Shown: positions 24,910 through 33,945 of the stretch, piece after piece
How positions within the stretch are numbered: position 1 is the first letter of the stretch
Layout: each line of letters begins with the position of its first letter
From: Hyphomonas adhaerens MHS-3
GTDB taxonomy: Bacteria > Pseudomonadota > Alphaproteobacteria > Caulobacterales > Hyphomonadaceae
Assembly: GCF_000685235.1 (NCBI RefSeq)
Contig: NZ_ARYH01000001.1
Span: 248,001-312,000, forward strand
DNA length: 64,000 nucleotides
Reading direction: 5' to 3'
Position numbers and translations under genes: made by a program
Notes under the pieces: generated by a model
What the model was told of the DNA's origin: nothing
What the model saw: only the letters and a program-made list of their open reading frames with translations
The model's database searches: none

Positions 24910-26418
24910 ATGAGCGATACGACAGCCGGCCAGGCAGCTCAGCCTGGCCATATCACCGGTTTTGGCTCTCGTGGCTACAGGACGTACGTCCTGATGTCGC
25001 TCATGCTGGTTTACACGCTGAACTTCATCGACCGGTCGCTGATCGGCGTGGTCGGTCAGCCGATCATGGATTCCTTCGGCCTCAGCGACGCGCAATGGGG
25101 CCTGCTGAACGGCCCGCCCTTTGCCCTCTTCTACGCCCTGATGGGCATTCCGATCGCCATGTGGGCCGACCGCGGCAACCGCGTGTTCATCATCGGGCTC
25201 TGCATCATCATCTGGTCGATCATGACGGCGCTTTGCGGCTTCGCTGCGGGCTTTATCTGGCTGCTCCTCTTCCGCGTTGGCGTGGCCATCGGTGAAGCCG
25301 GCTGCACACCGCCTGCCAACTCCCTGATCACGGATTACTACCCGCCAAAGAGCCGCGCCAACGCGCTCGGCATCTATTCCATGGGTGTTACAATTGGCGG
25401 CGTCCTGGCGCAGCTGTTCGGCGGCACGATCGCCTCCATCAAGGGCCCCGACATGGGCGCCTGGCTGCATTCTCTCGGCCTCGGCTTCATGTTCGATCAC
25501 CTCAACTGGGAAACGGTTGAAGGCTGGCGCATCGCCTTTGTCGTCATCGGCGCGCCCGGCGTCCTGATCGCCGCGATGATCTGGTTCACGATGCGGGAGC
25601 CGCCGCGCGGACACTCCGACGCGCCGTCTCTCCACATTGAGAAAGCCGGCATCCTCGAAGCCTTCAAGGAATTCGGGCGCAAGCCGACCTTCTGGTCGCT
25701 GTCCCTCGGCGCGGCCTTTGTGGCCTTTGTCGGCTACGGCCTGTTTGCCTTCCAGACGCCGTTCCTGATGCGGGTCCACGGGGTCAGCCTGCATGACGCT
25801 GCCGTGAAATTCGGCGCGCCGCTGTCCGCTGTGGCTGCGGGTGGCACGTTCCTCGGCGGATACCTGGCCGAAAAGCTGTCGCACCGTTACCCGGCCGTTT
25901 CGGCCTGGCTGCCCGGTGTCGGCCTGCTGATTGCCGTGCCGGCCTATTCCATCGCCTTCCTGACCACTTCACTGACTGTGGCAATCTTCTTCTGGGTCAT
26001 CGCGGCCGTCACGCACTATGCCTATCTGGGCGCCCAATACACGGTGGGAACGGGCATCGTCAGCCCGCGTGCCCGCGCGACGACTATCTCAGTCCTGCTG
26101 TTCATCGTCGCCCTCATCGGCAACGGTATCGGCCCGATGTTCACCGGCTGGATGAGCACGCATTTCATGTCTTCGAGCCTGGCGGCCCAAGGCCTTTCGG
26201 ACCAGTTCGCCAGCTTCGAGCCGAAATTCTGCGGCGTGAATGTCGACCAGCTCGGCGCCGACGGCCCGGCCCTCTGCTCGGCCTATGCCGAAGGCCTGCG
26301 CCATTCCATGGTCGCCACGGTGATGATCTTCATCATCGCTGCTGCGTTCTACTTCCTCGCCGCGCGCACCTTCATGCGGGACCGCTATGACCCGGCCGCA
26401 CCTTCCGGACAAGGATGA
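24910..26418 (+). CDS. MFS transporter, spinster-like
   Basis: 502 residues with twelve predicted membrane helices. YVLMSLMLVYTLNFIDRSLIG, FALFYALMGIPIAMWADRGNR and VGVAIGEAGCTPPANSLITDYYPP are the signatures of the spinster-like MFS group common in alphaproteobacteria. GGAGGAG precedes the ATG. A paralogue follows 32 bp downstream, and the two share long motifs (IGEAGCTPPA, GWRIAFxxxGxPG, EPPRG). Substrate unknown. Confidence 0.9.
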   Translation: MSDTTAGQAAQPGHITGFGSRGYRTYVLMSLMLVYTLNFIDRSLIGVVGQPIMDSFGLSDAQWGLLNGPPFALFYALMGIPIAMWADRGNRVFIIGLCIIIWSIMTALCGFAAGFIWLLLFRVGVAIGEAGCTPPANSLITDYYPPKSRANALGIYSMGVTIGGVLAQLFGGTIASIKGPDMGAWLHSLGLGFMFDHLNWETVEGWRIAFVVIGAPGVLIAAMIWFTMREPPRGHSDAPSLHIEKAGILEAFKEFGRKPTFWSLSLGAAFVAFVGYGLFAFQTPFLMRVHGVSLHDAAVKFGAPLSAVAAGGTFLGGYLAEKLSHRYPAVSAWLPGVGLLIAVPAYSIAFLTTSLTVAIFFWVIAAVTHYAYLGAQYTVGTGIVSPRARATTISVLLFIVALIGNGIGPMFTGWMSTHFMSSSLAAQGLSDQFASFEPKFCGVNVDQLGADGPALCSAYAEGLRHSMVATVMIFIIAAAFYFLAARTFMRDRYDPAAPSGQG

Positions 26419-26450
26419 TTTCGAACCCGGCCCATTAACAGGAGACGCCC

Positions 26451-27932
26451 ATGACTGACGCCGCCTTGACCCGACCGGGACACGAAACGGGATACGGATC
26501 CTCCGGATACCGTGCCTACGTCCTCAGCGCGCTTCTTGTCGTCTACATCTTCAACTTCATCGACCGGTCGATCTTCGCGATCCTGACCGAGCCGATGAAG
26601 ACGTCGCTGAAGCTGGAAGACTGGCACATGGGTGTGCTGGGCGGCCTCGCCTTTGCGATCTTCTACACAACGCTTGGCATTCCGATTGCGCGCCTCGCCG
26701 AACGGCGCAGCCGGATCGGCATCATCGTGATAGCGCTGTCCCTGTGGAGCCTGATGACCGTCATGTGCGGCTTTGCGATGGGCTTCATGTCGCTGTTCAT
26801 GTTCCGCCTGATGGTGGGCGTCGGCGAAGCGGGCTGCACCCCGCCGGCCCAGTCGGTCATCGCGGACTATTTCAAACCGTCCAGCCGGGCGACAGCCGCC
26901 TCGATCTACGCGCTCGGCGTGCCGCTTGGCGGCATGATTGCCGGCCTCGCGGGCGGCCCGATCAATGACTATGTGACCGGCGACAATGTCCACGCCCTGC
27001 TGGACAACTGGGGCTGGACCTGGGCGGTCGAGATGATCGACTGGAAGAGTTTCGAGGGCTGGCGCATCGCCTTTATCGCCGTCGGCCTGCCGGGCGTTGT
27101 GCTCGCCACGATCATCGGCATGACCATCAAAGAGCCGCCGCGCGGCTATACGGATCCGCCGAACGCCTCCGGCATGCCGACGGAGCGCTCGGGCTTCGTG
27201 GCCGCGTTCAAGACGCTGATGAAGAAGCCGACCTATGTGCATGTCGTCACCGGGGCGGCCATTGCCTCCTTTGCCGGCTATGGCATCGCGCAGTTCTCGA
27301 CCTCCTTCCTTCGCCGGACGCATGGCCTCAGCCTGACCGAAGCGGCCCTGATCTTCAGCCTTGTCATCGGCCTGATGGCGGCGATCGGCGTGTTCCTGTC
27401 CGGCTTCCTGGCCGACAAGATGTCGGTGCGCCATCCGAAGGCCCTGTCCTGGATGCCGGCGCTGGGCATGGGCCTGTCGGTGCCGCTCTACTGGCTCGGC
27501 TATCTCGCCCCGACGGTGCCGCTGATGCTGCCGCCGCTGATGGCGGCCGCCTTGCTGCACTATTTCTATCTCGGCCCGATGTATGCCGTCTCGACCGGTG
27601 TGGCCGACGCGCGCACGCGGGCCACCGCCGTCGCCATCACCCTGTTTGCCGTGAACCTGATCGGCATCGGCCTTGGCCCCACCCTGATCGGCATCCTGTC
27701 GACCGTGCTGAAAACCATGATGCTCGGCGGGCATGACCTCGGTCTGACGCTGGAAATCTGCAAGGATGTGACCGGCCTGCCGGACGCCCAGGCAGCGGCC
27801 TGCAACAGCGCCAATGCCCGCGGCCTGCAATGGTCGATCATCATCTTCGCGTCGCTGTATGGCTGGGCGGCCCTGCATTATCTGTGGGCTGGGAAGACGC
27901 TGCAGCGTGACATGATCACCCGGTCGGCTTAA
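26451..27932 (+). CDS. MFS transporter, spinster-like, paralogue of the upstream gene
   Basis: 493 residues, twelve helices. YVLSALLVVYIFNFIDRSIFA, FAIFYTTLGIPIARLAERRSR, VGVGEAGCTPPAQSVIADYFKPSSRA parallel the upstream transporter closely, pointing to a tandem duplication. Both have an insertion after helix 5 with DDWxxAxE-like residues before GWRIAF. CAGGAGA precedes the ATG. thrB begins 9 bp after the stop, suggesting one transcript. Confidence 0.9.
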   Translation: MTDAALTRPGHETGYGSSGYRAYVLSALLVVYIFNFIDRSIFAILTEPMKTSLKLEDWHMGVLGGLAFAIFYTTLGIPIARLAERRSRIGIIVIALSLWSLMTVMCGFAMGFMSLFMFRLMVGVGEAGCTPPAQSVIADYFKPSSRATAASIYALGVPLGGMIAGLAGGPINDYVTGDNVHALLDNWGWTWAVEMIDWKSFEGWRIAFIAVGLPGVVLATIIGMTIKEPPRGYTDPPNASGMPTERSGFVAAFKTLMKKPTYVHVVTGAAIASFAGYGIAQFSTSFLRRTHGLSLTEAALIFSLVIGLMAAIGVFLSGFLADKMSVRHPKALSWMPALGMGLSVPLYWLGYLAPTVPLMLPPLMAAALLHYFYLGPMYAVSTGVADARTRATAVAITLFAVNLIGIGLGPTLIGILSTVLKTMMLGGHDLGLTLEICKDVTGLPDAQAAACNSANARGLQWSIIIFASLYGWAALHYLWAGKTLQRDMITRSA

Positions 27933-27941
27933 TCGGGTGGC

Positions 27942-28916
27942 ATGGCTGTCTACACTCAGGTTTCCGACGAGGCGCTCGCCGCCTTCCTGACCGAATACGA
28001 TCTCGGCGCCCCGCTCTCCTTCAAGGGGATCGCGGAGGGCGTCGAGAACTCGAACTATTACCTTGAGACGGAAAAGGGCCGTTACATTCTCACCCTGTTC
28101 GAGAAGCGGGTGAATGCGGACGACCTGCCCTATTTCGTCGGCCTGAAACAGCACCTGGCCGCAAAAGGCTATCCCTGCCCCTCGCCCATCGCCGCGCGGG
28201 ACGGCAAGGCGCTGCGCACGCTGGAAGGCCGCCCGGCGCTGGTCGTCACCTTTCTGGAGGGCCTGTCGCCCCGCAAGCCGAACGTCACCCAGTGCCGCCA
28301 GCTTGGTGCGGGCATGGCGCGCATGCACATGGCGCTCGCAGATTTCGGCATGGAGCGCGCGAACAGTCTCGGCCCGGCCTCATGGCCGCGCCTCTGGGCC
28401 GGGCGGGAAGCCGACGCGGACGCGCTGCAGCCCAGCCTCGCCGACGCCATCGCGGGCGACCTCGCCGCCATCGCCGCCGCGAAACCCCACGCACTGGACC
28501 TGCCGCGCGGCACGATCCATGCGGATCTGTTTCCCGACAACGCCTTCTTCCTGGGCGACACATTCTCCGGCGCCATCGACTTCTATTTCGCCTGCACCGA
28601 TGCCCTCGCCTATGACCTGGCCATCTGCCTCAATGCCTGGGCCTTCGAGGATGGCGGCGCGTCGCTCGACTATAATTTCTCCAAGGGCGCGGCCCTGATC
28701 GCAGGTTATGAAAGCGTGCGCCCGCTGGAGGCAGCGGAGCGCGCCGCCCTGCCCGTCCTTTGCCGCGGGGCGGCCCTGCGCTTCTTCCTCACGCGGCTCG
28801 TCGACTGGTCGTCGACACCGGAAGGTGCCCTCGTAAAGCCCAAAAACCCCCTCGAATATGCCGGACGCCTCGCCTTCCATCGCAAAGTGGAAACGGCAGA
28901 AGGCTATGGTGCATGA
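27942..28916 (+). CDS. thrB: homoserine kinase (APH-fold type)
   Basis: 324 residues. MAVYTQVSDEALAAFLTEYDLG, KGIAEGVENSNYYLET, FEKRV (Lys for ATP), TIHADLFPDNAFFLGD (catalytic Asp, metal Asn) and GAIDFYFACTDALAYDLAICLNAW match the ThrB type built on the aminoglycoside-phosphotransferase fold that alphaproteobacteria use instead of GHMP kinase. It phosphorylates L-homoserine in threonine synthesis. It overlaps the next gene by ATGA, so the two are coupled. Confidence 0.93.
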   Translation: MAVYTQVSDEALAAFLTEYDLGAPLSFKGIAEGVENSNYYLETEKGRYILTLFEKRVNADDLPYFVGLKQHLAAKGYPCPSPIAARDGKALRTLEGRPALVVTFLEGLSPRKPNVTQCRQLGAGMARMHMALADFGMERANSLGPASWPRLWAGREADADALQPSLADAIAGDLAAIAAAKPHALDLPRGTIHADLFPDNAFFLGDTFSGAIDFYFACTDALAYDLAICLNAWAFEDGGASLDYNFSKGAALIAGYESVRPLEAAERAALPVLCRGAALRFFLTRLVDWSSTPEGALVKPKNPLEYAGRLAFHRKVETAEGYGA

Positions 28917-29407
28917 CACGGGACTGGAAACAGTGGCTGAGGCTGATCCTCGCTGTCCTGTTTACGCCGATCCTCGCTGCGGGTCTCATCGCGGCGGGCC
29001 TCGCCATGGTGATCATGCCTGATCTGGTCTTTCGCGTCATGATCGACTCGACGACGACCCGCCCGGCCACGCTGCCGGAAATCATGGCCAGCCTGTTCGG
29101 CTTCGGCGCTATTGGCGGGGGGCTTGGTGTTGTCCTCGGCTGGCCCGCCATGATCCTTGGCGGCCTGCCCGCGCATCTCTGGCTGGTGCACAAGGGCCGG
29201 ACAGGCTGGCGGACCTATGCCCTGGCCGGCCTCGTCATCGGCACACTCGTCATGCTGGTCTGGCTCCTCGCCACGGGAGACCTGCGACACCCCTTGCGGG
29301 CCCTGAATGTCGGCCCGCTGCTGCTGTCCGGACCAGTGACCGGCGTCCTCGCCGCCAGCCTGTTCTGGTTTATCGCGCGCCCGGCACGCAGCCGTCTCAC
29401 ACCGTGA
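28913..29407 (+). CDS. four-helix membrane protein, unknown
   Basis: 164 residues, hydrophobic segments near 11-32, 58-82, 97-117 and 125-150. ATG overlaps the thrB stop, and its own stop overlaps the GTG of the next membrane gene, so three consecutive genes are translationally coupled. I do not recognise the family; it could be an assembly partner of the next gene product. Confidence 0.75.
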   Translation: MTRDWKQWLRLILAVLFTPILAAGLIAAGLAMVIMPDLVFRVMIDSTTTRPATLPEIMASLFGFGAIGGGLGVVLGWPAMILGGLPAHLWLVHKGRTGWRTYALAGLVIGTLVMLVWLLATGDLRHPLRALNVGPLLLSGPVTGVLAASLFWFIARPARSRLTP

Positions 29408-29964
29408 CCCCGGTTCCGGACCCGCCGCTTCCCAGCTATGCTGGCCCGGCCGCGCGGCGGAGTTTCAAACGGGTGAAACTTGCCCTGTTCCTGTCATCGC
29501 TCGCCGCCTGTCTGTTTGTCACAATCATCGGCGCCGTCTCCACGCGCATCCTGATTCTGGCCGCGGGCATCACCGGCGCAGCGACCAATTACAATATGCT
29601 GAGCGATGGCAGCTTTCTCGGCGGGCTGAGCGGCGCGTTTCAGCTGGCGAGCTATAATTTCCTGCTCTTCTTCATCAATGTGCCGGCCGCCTGGCTGGCG
29701 CTTGGCTTGTCCATCGGGCGCCTGCCTTATCGCGGCATCATGCACCGCAAGCCCTACGTCCGCTGGGGCAGTATCTGGGGCGCGATCCTGGTCGGCGGCA
29801 CGACAAGCCTGTTCGGTTTCCTGGCGGGTTTTGTCAGCGGCACCGGCGCCCTCCTTGGCGGCGCCTTCATCGGCGCTCTCGCCGGCGCGCTTTGCGGTCT
29901 TCTGTTCTACGCTATCGTTAAACCTGCCAACCAGCTCGCCGAAGTGGACGTGGGCGTCTTCTGA
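29404..29964 (+). CDS. four-helix membrane protein, unknown
   Basis: 186 residues with a GTG start overlapping the previous stop (GTGA). Hydrophobic segments lie near 27-55, 78-100, 118-142 and 146-172, the last two rich in Gly/Ala (GFVSGTGALLGGAFIGALAG), suggesting tight helix packing. No family recognised. Situated between thrB and rnhA in a plus-strand run. Confidence 0.72.
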   Translation: MTPVPDPPLPSYAGPAARRSFKRVKLALFLSSLAACLFVTIIGAVSTRILILAAGITGAATNYNMLSDGSFLGGLSGAFQLASYNFLLFFINVPAAWLALGLSIGRLPYRGIMHRKPYVRWGSIWGAILVGGTTSLFGFLAGFVSGTGALLGGAFIGALAGALCGLLFYAIVKPANQLAEVDVGVF

Positions 29965-30003
29965 CGCTTGACGGTTCCGCCGAAGCCAACCACCTGAAAG
30001 CCC

Positions 30004-30447
30004 ATGACTGACAAGATTGAAATCTGGACCGATGGCGCCTGCAGCGGCAATCCCGGCCCCGGCGGCTGGGGCGCACTGATGCGCTGGAACGGCCATGAAA
30101 AAGAACTCTGGGGCGGCGACAGCGCGACCACCAACAACCGGATGGAAATGCTGGCCGTCATTGAGGCGCTGAATGCGCTGAAGGGCCCTTCAAAGATCAC
30201 CCTGCACGTCGATTCCACCTATGTGAAAGACGGGCTGACCAAGTGGATCCATGGCTGGAAGAAGAATGGCTGGAAGACGGCCGCGAAGAAGCCGGTCAAG
30301 AATCAGGACCTCTGGATGGCGATGGACGAAGCCTGCCAGCGCCACGACATCACCTGGAAATGGGTGAAAGGTCATGCCGGCGACCCCGGCAACGAAAAAG
30401 CCGATGAACTCGCCCGCCGCGGCACCGAAGAAGCGCGCGGTCGTTAG
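30004..30447 (+). CDS. rnhA: ribonuclease HI
   Basis: 147 residues. All catalytic residues are at the same positions as in the E. coli enzyme: Asp10 ([12 protein letters not shown]), Glu48 (TTNNRMEML), Asp70 (HVDSTYV), His124 (VKGHAG) and Asp134 ([11 protein letters not shown]). It degrades RNA in RNA-DNA hybrids, removing R-loops and primers. Its stop overlaps the convergent mnmH stop by 4 bp. Confidence 0.97.
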   Translation: MTDKIEIWTDGACSGNPGPGGWGALMRWNGHEKELWGGDSATTNNRMEMLAVIEALNALKGPSKITLHVDSTYVKDGLTKWIHGWKKNGWKTAAKKPVKNQDLWMAMDEACQRHDITWKWVKGHAGDPGNEKADELARRGTEEARGR

Positions 30448-31490
30448 GCGAGCAGCTGCGCGGCGGCAGCATTGAAATCTTCCTCGCCGGTGCCTGTCAT
30501 CTCGATCACCGTTTCCGGCTTGTCTTCCCGCCGCTTGCGGCTGCGGGCATAGAGCGGGTCGTAGTGCTGCTGCATCAGCTGGCGGGCCAGTTCCCTGAAG
30601 TCGCCCTGCCCGGCCAGCGCCAGCCACGCTTCGATCGTTTCCTTCGACTGGATGCCTTTCAGCTTGCCGATCGCGGCGGCAAGGCGCGGCGCGTCTGCGA
30701 TAATGTCCGCATACGTCCGGACAAGAAAGTCTGCCCGCACGTCGAGGCTCATATGCATTTCGATCCGCGGCGCGGCCAGCATGCTCCGCCACAACCGGCG
30801 CGGCACGCGGCGCTGTCCCACCAGGGCGGACTCGGCCTCCACAAAGACCGGTTTTGACAAATCCATGCGGCGCAGCTGGTCCCAGATTTCGGTTTCGAAC
30901 AGGCGCTGGGCCGGCTGGGTGCCATCGCCCATGTCGCCAAAAGCGGAGCCGCGATGATTGGCCAGCCCCTCAAGATCGATCACCTGCCCGCCCTGCGCCG
31001 CCAGCGCATGCAGCAGCGCCGTCTTGCCCGTGCCGGTCTGCCCGTCGATCAGGTGCACCGGCAACAGCGGCTCATCGCAGTCGAGCCCGGCGACCACGTC
31101 CCGCCGCCAGGTACGGTAGCCGCCCTTCACCACGCCAGTCGGCCAGCCGACGGACGACAGGATCGTCGCCATCGCATTGGAGCGCATCCCGCCCCGCCAG
31201 CAATAGACGAGCGGGCGCCAGCTTTTCGGCTTGTCGGCCAGCGCCGTTTCCAGATGATGGGCGATGTTGCGCGCCACGATGGCCCCGCCGATCCGGTTGG
31301 CCCTGAACGGGCTTTCCTGCTTGTAGATCGTGCCGACCTTTGCCCGCTCGTCATTCGATAGCACCGGCAGGCTGATGGCGCCCGGCATGTGGTCATCCGC
31401 AAACTCGGCGGGCGAGCGCACATCGATAATGGCGTCATAGCGGGCCAGGTTTTCCGGGCTGAGATCGGTGACGGTTTCGAGATAAGGCAT
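30444..31490 (-). CDS. mnmH: tRNA 2-selenouridine synthase
   Basis: 348 residues. An N-terminal rhodanese domain has Cys97 in [13 protein letters not shown], the same residue number as in E. coli SelU, followed by the P-loop [14 protein letters not shown] and a C-terminal domain with [20 protein letters not shown]. MnmH replaces sulfur by selenium at wobble 2-thiouridine in tRNA-Lys, -Glu and -Gln, using selenophosphate from SelD, encoded 1.4 kb away. ATG 31490 gives the standard length, though no good ribosome site is seen; in-frame extension upstream is through a terminator. Confidence 0.93.
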   Translation of the reverse strand: MPYLETVTDLSPENLARYDAIIDVRSPAEFADDHMPGAISLPVLSNDERAKVGTIYKQESPFRANRIGGAIVARNIAHHLETALADKPKSWRPLVYCWRGGMRSNAMATILSSVGWPTGVVKGGYRTWRRDVVAGLDCDEPLLPVHLIDGQTGTGKTALLHALAAQGGQVIDLEGLANHRGSAFGDMGDGTQPAQRLFETEIWDQLRRMDLSKPVFVEAESALVGQRRVPRRLWRSMLAAPRIEMHMSLDVRADFLVRTYADIIADAPRLAAAIGKLKGIQSKETIEAWLALAGQGDFRELARQLMQQHYDPLYARSRKRREDKPETVIEMTGTGEEDFNAAAAQLLA

Positions 31491-31583
31491 CGGGAGAAGA
31501 GGTAGCAGGTTTTGCCCGCCCGGCCAGCTGGCATATTGCGGCGCGCAGGCCCAGAAACGAAAGGCCCGAAAACAAACAGGCTC

Positions 31584-31619
31584 CAAAACAAACGGGCCCG
31601 GCATTCCGCCAGGCCCGTT
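31584..31619 (-). terminator. intrinsic terminator of the curlin-repeat gene
   Basis: Reading minus, the stem AACGGGCC/GGCCCGTT with a 13-nt loop is followed by TGTTTT. It lies 24 bp beyond the stop of the 31643 gene and separates it from mnmH. Confidence 0.8.
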
Positions 31620-31642
31620 CGCATTGTGCTCGCAGGTTTTCC

Positions 31643-32524
31643 CTATTGCGATACGTAGGCGTAGTTGCCCGTGCCTGTCTGGACACCCTGATAGATGTTC
31701 CCATCCCCCGACTGGAGGATATCGGCCGCATTGCTCGTGCCGCTCTGGTCCATCGTCGCCGCGTTCAGATTGCCGGTCTGAGTCAGGTCGACATCGTTCA
31801 GCGCGCCGGTCTGGTAAAGCCGGACCGAGTTCTCGTCGCCCATCGTCACCGACCGCGCGAGGTTGAAGTCGCCCGTCTGCTCAATGACCGTGCCCTGCGA
31901 GAAGGCCTTGCCATTGTCGTTGCCGATCTGGGTGACTTCGGAAACCGTGTTGTCGTTGCCCGACTGTTTGACGAAGATTCCTTCGTCCCGGTCATAATTC
32001 ACCAGCGTGCCGCCATTATTGGTCCCTTCCTGGTAGACGAGATTGACCGCGTTGCGGGCCCCGCCGCCCTGAACGATCCGGGCCGAGTTCCAGTCACCGA
32101 TCTGGTCGATCTGGGTGAGCGAGGAAAACGAGCCGCCATTCTGGGAAATGCCGGCACTGTTGCGGTACCCGATCTGCTGGGACTCGCCGACCACATGGCC
32201 ACCGCCATTGGTCTGCGCGATATTCAGGCCGTTGCTGTTCCCGATCTGGTCCACCCCATCGCCCGAAAGGCCGACCGTGCTGCCATTGCCGTGACCGGCC
32301 CCGCCGAATTCACGCTGGTTGATCCTGACGGAATTGTCGTCCCCCAACTGATTGACCGGATCGACTTCCGTGCCAACCTTCTGGTCACTGTCGAATTGCC
32401 GGATGTCGAGCGAGTTCCCGGTTCCATCCTGTGTTGTGTATGCTTCATTATTGTCGGCCCACGCAGCTTCTGCTGTGAGACCGATCAGTGCTACGCCCGC
32501 GACGAGCGCCAGTCGCATTTTCAT
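31643..32524 (-). CDS. curlin-repeat (CsgA/CsgB-like) secreted protein
   Basis: 293 residues with a signal peptide (MKMRLALVAGVALIGLTAEAAWA). The mature chain has about thirteen Q-x-G-x-x-N units (for example QIGNSN, QIGYRN, QIGDWN, QSGNDN, QTGDFN, QTGNLN, QSGDGN), about 19-23 residues apart and densest in the last hundred residues, ending QTGTGNYAYVSQ. This is the curlin-associated repeat of amyloid curli subunits, predicted to form a beta-solenoid and extracellular fibres. No csgG/E/F export genes are in the window. AGGAGA lies 7 nt before the ATG. A TTAACCAT-containing box lies about 140 bp upstream. It is longer than the E. coli subunits (about 150 residues). Confidence 0.88.
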   Translation of the reverse strand: MKMRLALVAGVALIGLTAEAAWADNNEAYTTQDGTGNSLDIRQFDSDQKVGTEVDPVNQLGDDNSVRINQREFGGAGHGNGSTVGLSGDGVDQIGNSNGLNIAQTNGGGHVVGESQQIGYRNSAGISQNGGSFSSLTQIDQIGDWNSARIVQGGGARNAVNLVYQEGTNNGGTLVNYDRDEGIFVKQSGNDNTVSEVTQIGNDNGKAFSQGTVIEQTGDFNLARSVTMGDENSVRLYQTGALNDVDLTQTGNLNAATMDQSGTSNAADILQSGDGNIYQGVQTGTGNYAYVSQ

Positions 32525-32898
32525 GGCGATTTCTCCTGTTTGATGGGTGCCCTGGGCACCTGAAGGCATGCCTTTTCGCCGGAGCGAAACGCACACATTC
32601 ACGGAAGCAATTTCTGGATATGCATCCCCTCCCCAAGGCATGTCGCATCCGTCTTGGATGCGCGTTAACCATAATTTAGTAATCCAGAATTGCAAACGCT
32701 TGCGTTGTGACCGGGAAAGATCTGCGCCGCTGCCGCCCGCACGTCATGGCCTGCCGGCGATCCGGGTCAGGACAATCCGCCTGCCCGCCCGTCCTGTCAT
32801 GTTTTCAACAGGTCCCGCCGGATGCAGCGCGCCCTGACTGCCCGGTTCCCCCCAGCCGGGCGGCGCGCTAAGGTGGCACACCAGGCCGGAGATTTTTT
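32525..32898. other. divergent intergenic region of curlin-repeat gene and selD
   Basis: 374 bp with no convincing gene. It should hold promoters for both genes. Besides the CtrA-like box at 32665-32679, GCATCCGTCTTGGATGC at 32646-32662 is an inverted repeat (GCATCC/GGATGC). Confidence 0.5.
32665..32679. promoter_or_regulatory. CtrA-like box TTAACCATAATTTAG
   Basis: TTAA, seven bases, then TTAG, including the TTAACCAT octamer recognised by the cell-cycle regulator CtrA in alphaproteobacteria. It lies 141 bp upstream of the curlin-repeat ATG and 220 bp before selD. Binding is inferred from the motif only. Confidence 0.45.
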
Positions 32899-33945
32899 AT
32901 GCCAGATACACTCGCTGAGCCCCGACTCACCTCCCTCGCCCATGGTGGCGGATGCGGCTGCAAGCTCGCGCCGAACGTTCTGGCCGATATTCTTTCGGAA
33001 ATGCCGCTCGCCATCGGCTCGAAGGATTTGCTGGTCGATGCCGGCACCAGCGACGATGCGGCGGTCTACCGGATCAACGAGACGACGGCCCTTGTCGCCA
33101 CGACCGATTTCTTCACGCCCATCGTCGACGACCCGCACGCATTCGGGCGGATCGCGGCGACCAATGCCCTCTCGGATGTGTTTGCCATGGGCGCCAGGCC
33201 GATCTTCTCCCTCGCCATTGTGGGCATGCCGATCGGGCAGATCTCCCCCGAAACGATCCGCGCCATCCTCGCCGGCGGGCAGTCGGTGGCGGAGACGGCC
33301 GGAGCGCCGGTCGCGGGCGGACACTCGATTGACGCGGCCGAGCCGATCTATGGCCTCGTCGCCATGGGCCTGGTGGACCCTGCCCGCATCCTGATGAATT
33401 CAAACGCAAAGCCGGGCGACGTGCTGATCCTCGGCAAGCCGCTGGGCATCGGCATCTATTCGGCCGCATTGAAGCAGGAAATCCTGACCCCTGCGCACTA
33501 TGAAGAGATGATCGCCTCGACCACGCGGCTGAACACGCCGGGGACGGATCTTTCCGCCATGGACGGCGTGCACGCCGCCACCGATGTTACCGGCTTCGGC
33601 CTGATCGGTCATGGCAGCGAAATGGCCCGCGGCGCGGGCGTGTCACTGGTGATCGAGAAAGCAAAGGTGCCTGTGTTCTACGGCGCGCGGGCGCTCGCCG
33701 AAGATGGCGTGAAGACCGGCGCCTCCGGCCGCAACTGGGACTCGGTGAAACACCTTGTCACGGGTGACATGACAGACGTAGAGCGCGACCTGCTGTGCGA
33801 TCCGCAGACCAGCGGCGGCCTGCTGGTTTCCTGCGCGCCGGAGGTGGCAGACGATGTGCTCGCCCTGTTCGCCCGGCATGGCCATGACGGCGCCGCCATT
33901 GTCGGCCGCGTCGAGGCCGGGGCGCCATCGGTTCAGGTCACCTGA
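32899..33945 (+). CDS. selD: selenide, water dikinase (selenophosphate synthase)
   Basis: 348 residues. The active site GGGCGCK places Cys19 and Lys22 as in C17/K20 of E. coli SelD, so this form uses Cys, not selenocysteine. DDAAVYRI, VATTDFFTPIVDDPHAFGRIAATNALSDVFAMGARP and DPQTSGGLL are further family motifs. It makes selenophosphate from selenide and ATP. CCGGAG lies 6 nt before the ATG. With mnmH nearby, the clear local use is selenium modification of tRNA; selA/selB are not in the window. Confidence 0.96.
   Translation: MPDTLAEPRLTSLAHGGGCGCKLAPNVLADILSEMPLAIGSKDLLVDAGTSDDAAVYRINETTALVATTDFFTPIVDDPHAFGRIAATNALSDVFAMGARPIFSLAIVGMPIGQISPETIRAILAGGQSVAETAGAPVAGGHSIDAAEPIYGLVAMGLVDPARILMNSNAKPGDVLILGKPLGIGIYSAALKQEILTPAHYEEMIASTTRLNTPGTDLSAMDGVHAATDVTGFGLIGHGSEMARGAGVSLVIEKAKVPVFYGARALAEDGVKTGASGRNWDSVKHLVTGDMTDVERDLLCDPQTSGGLLVSCAPEVADDVLALFARHGHDGAAIVGRVEAGAPSVQVT

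Noticed and set aside
26385..28328. 647-residue minus-strand frame opposite the second MFS gene and thrB
   Set aside because: No domain and typical shadow composition; both plus-strand genes are clearly real.
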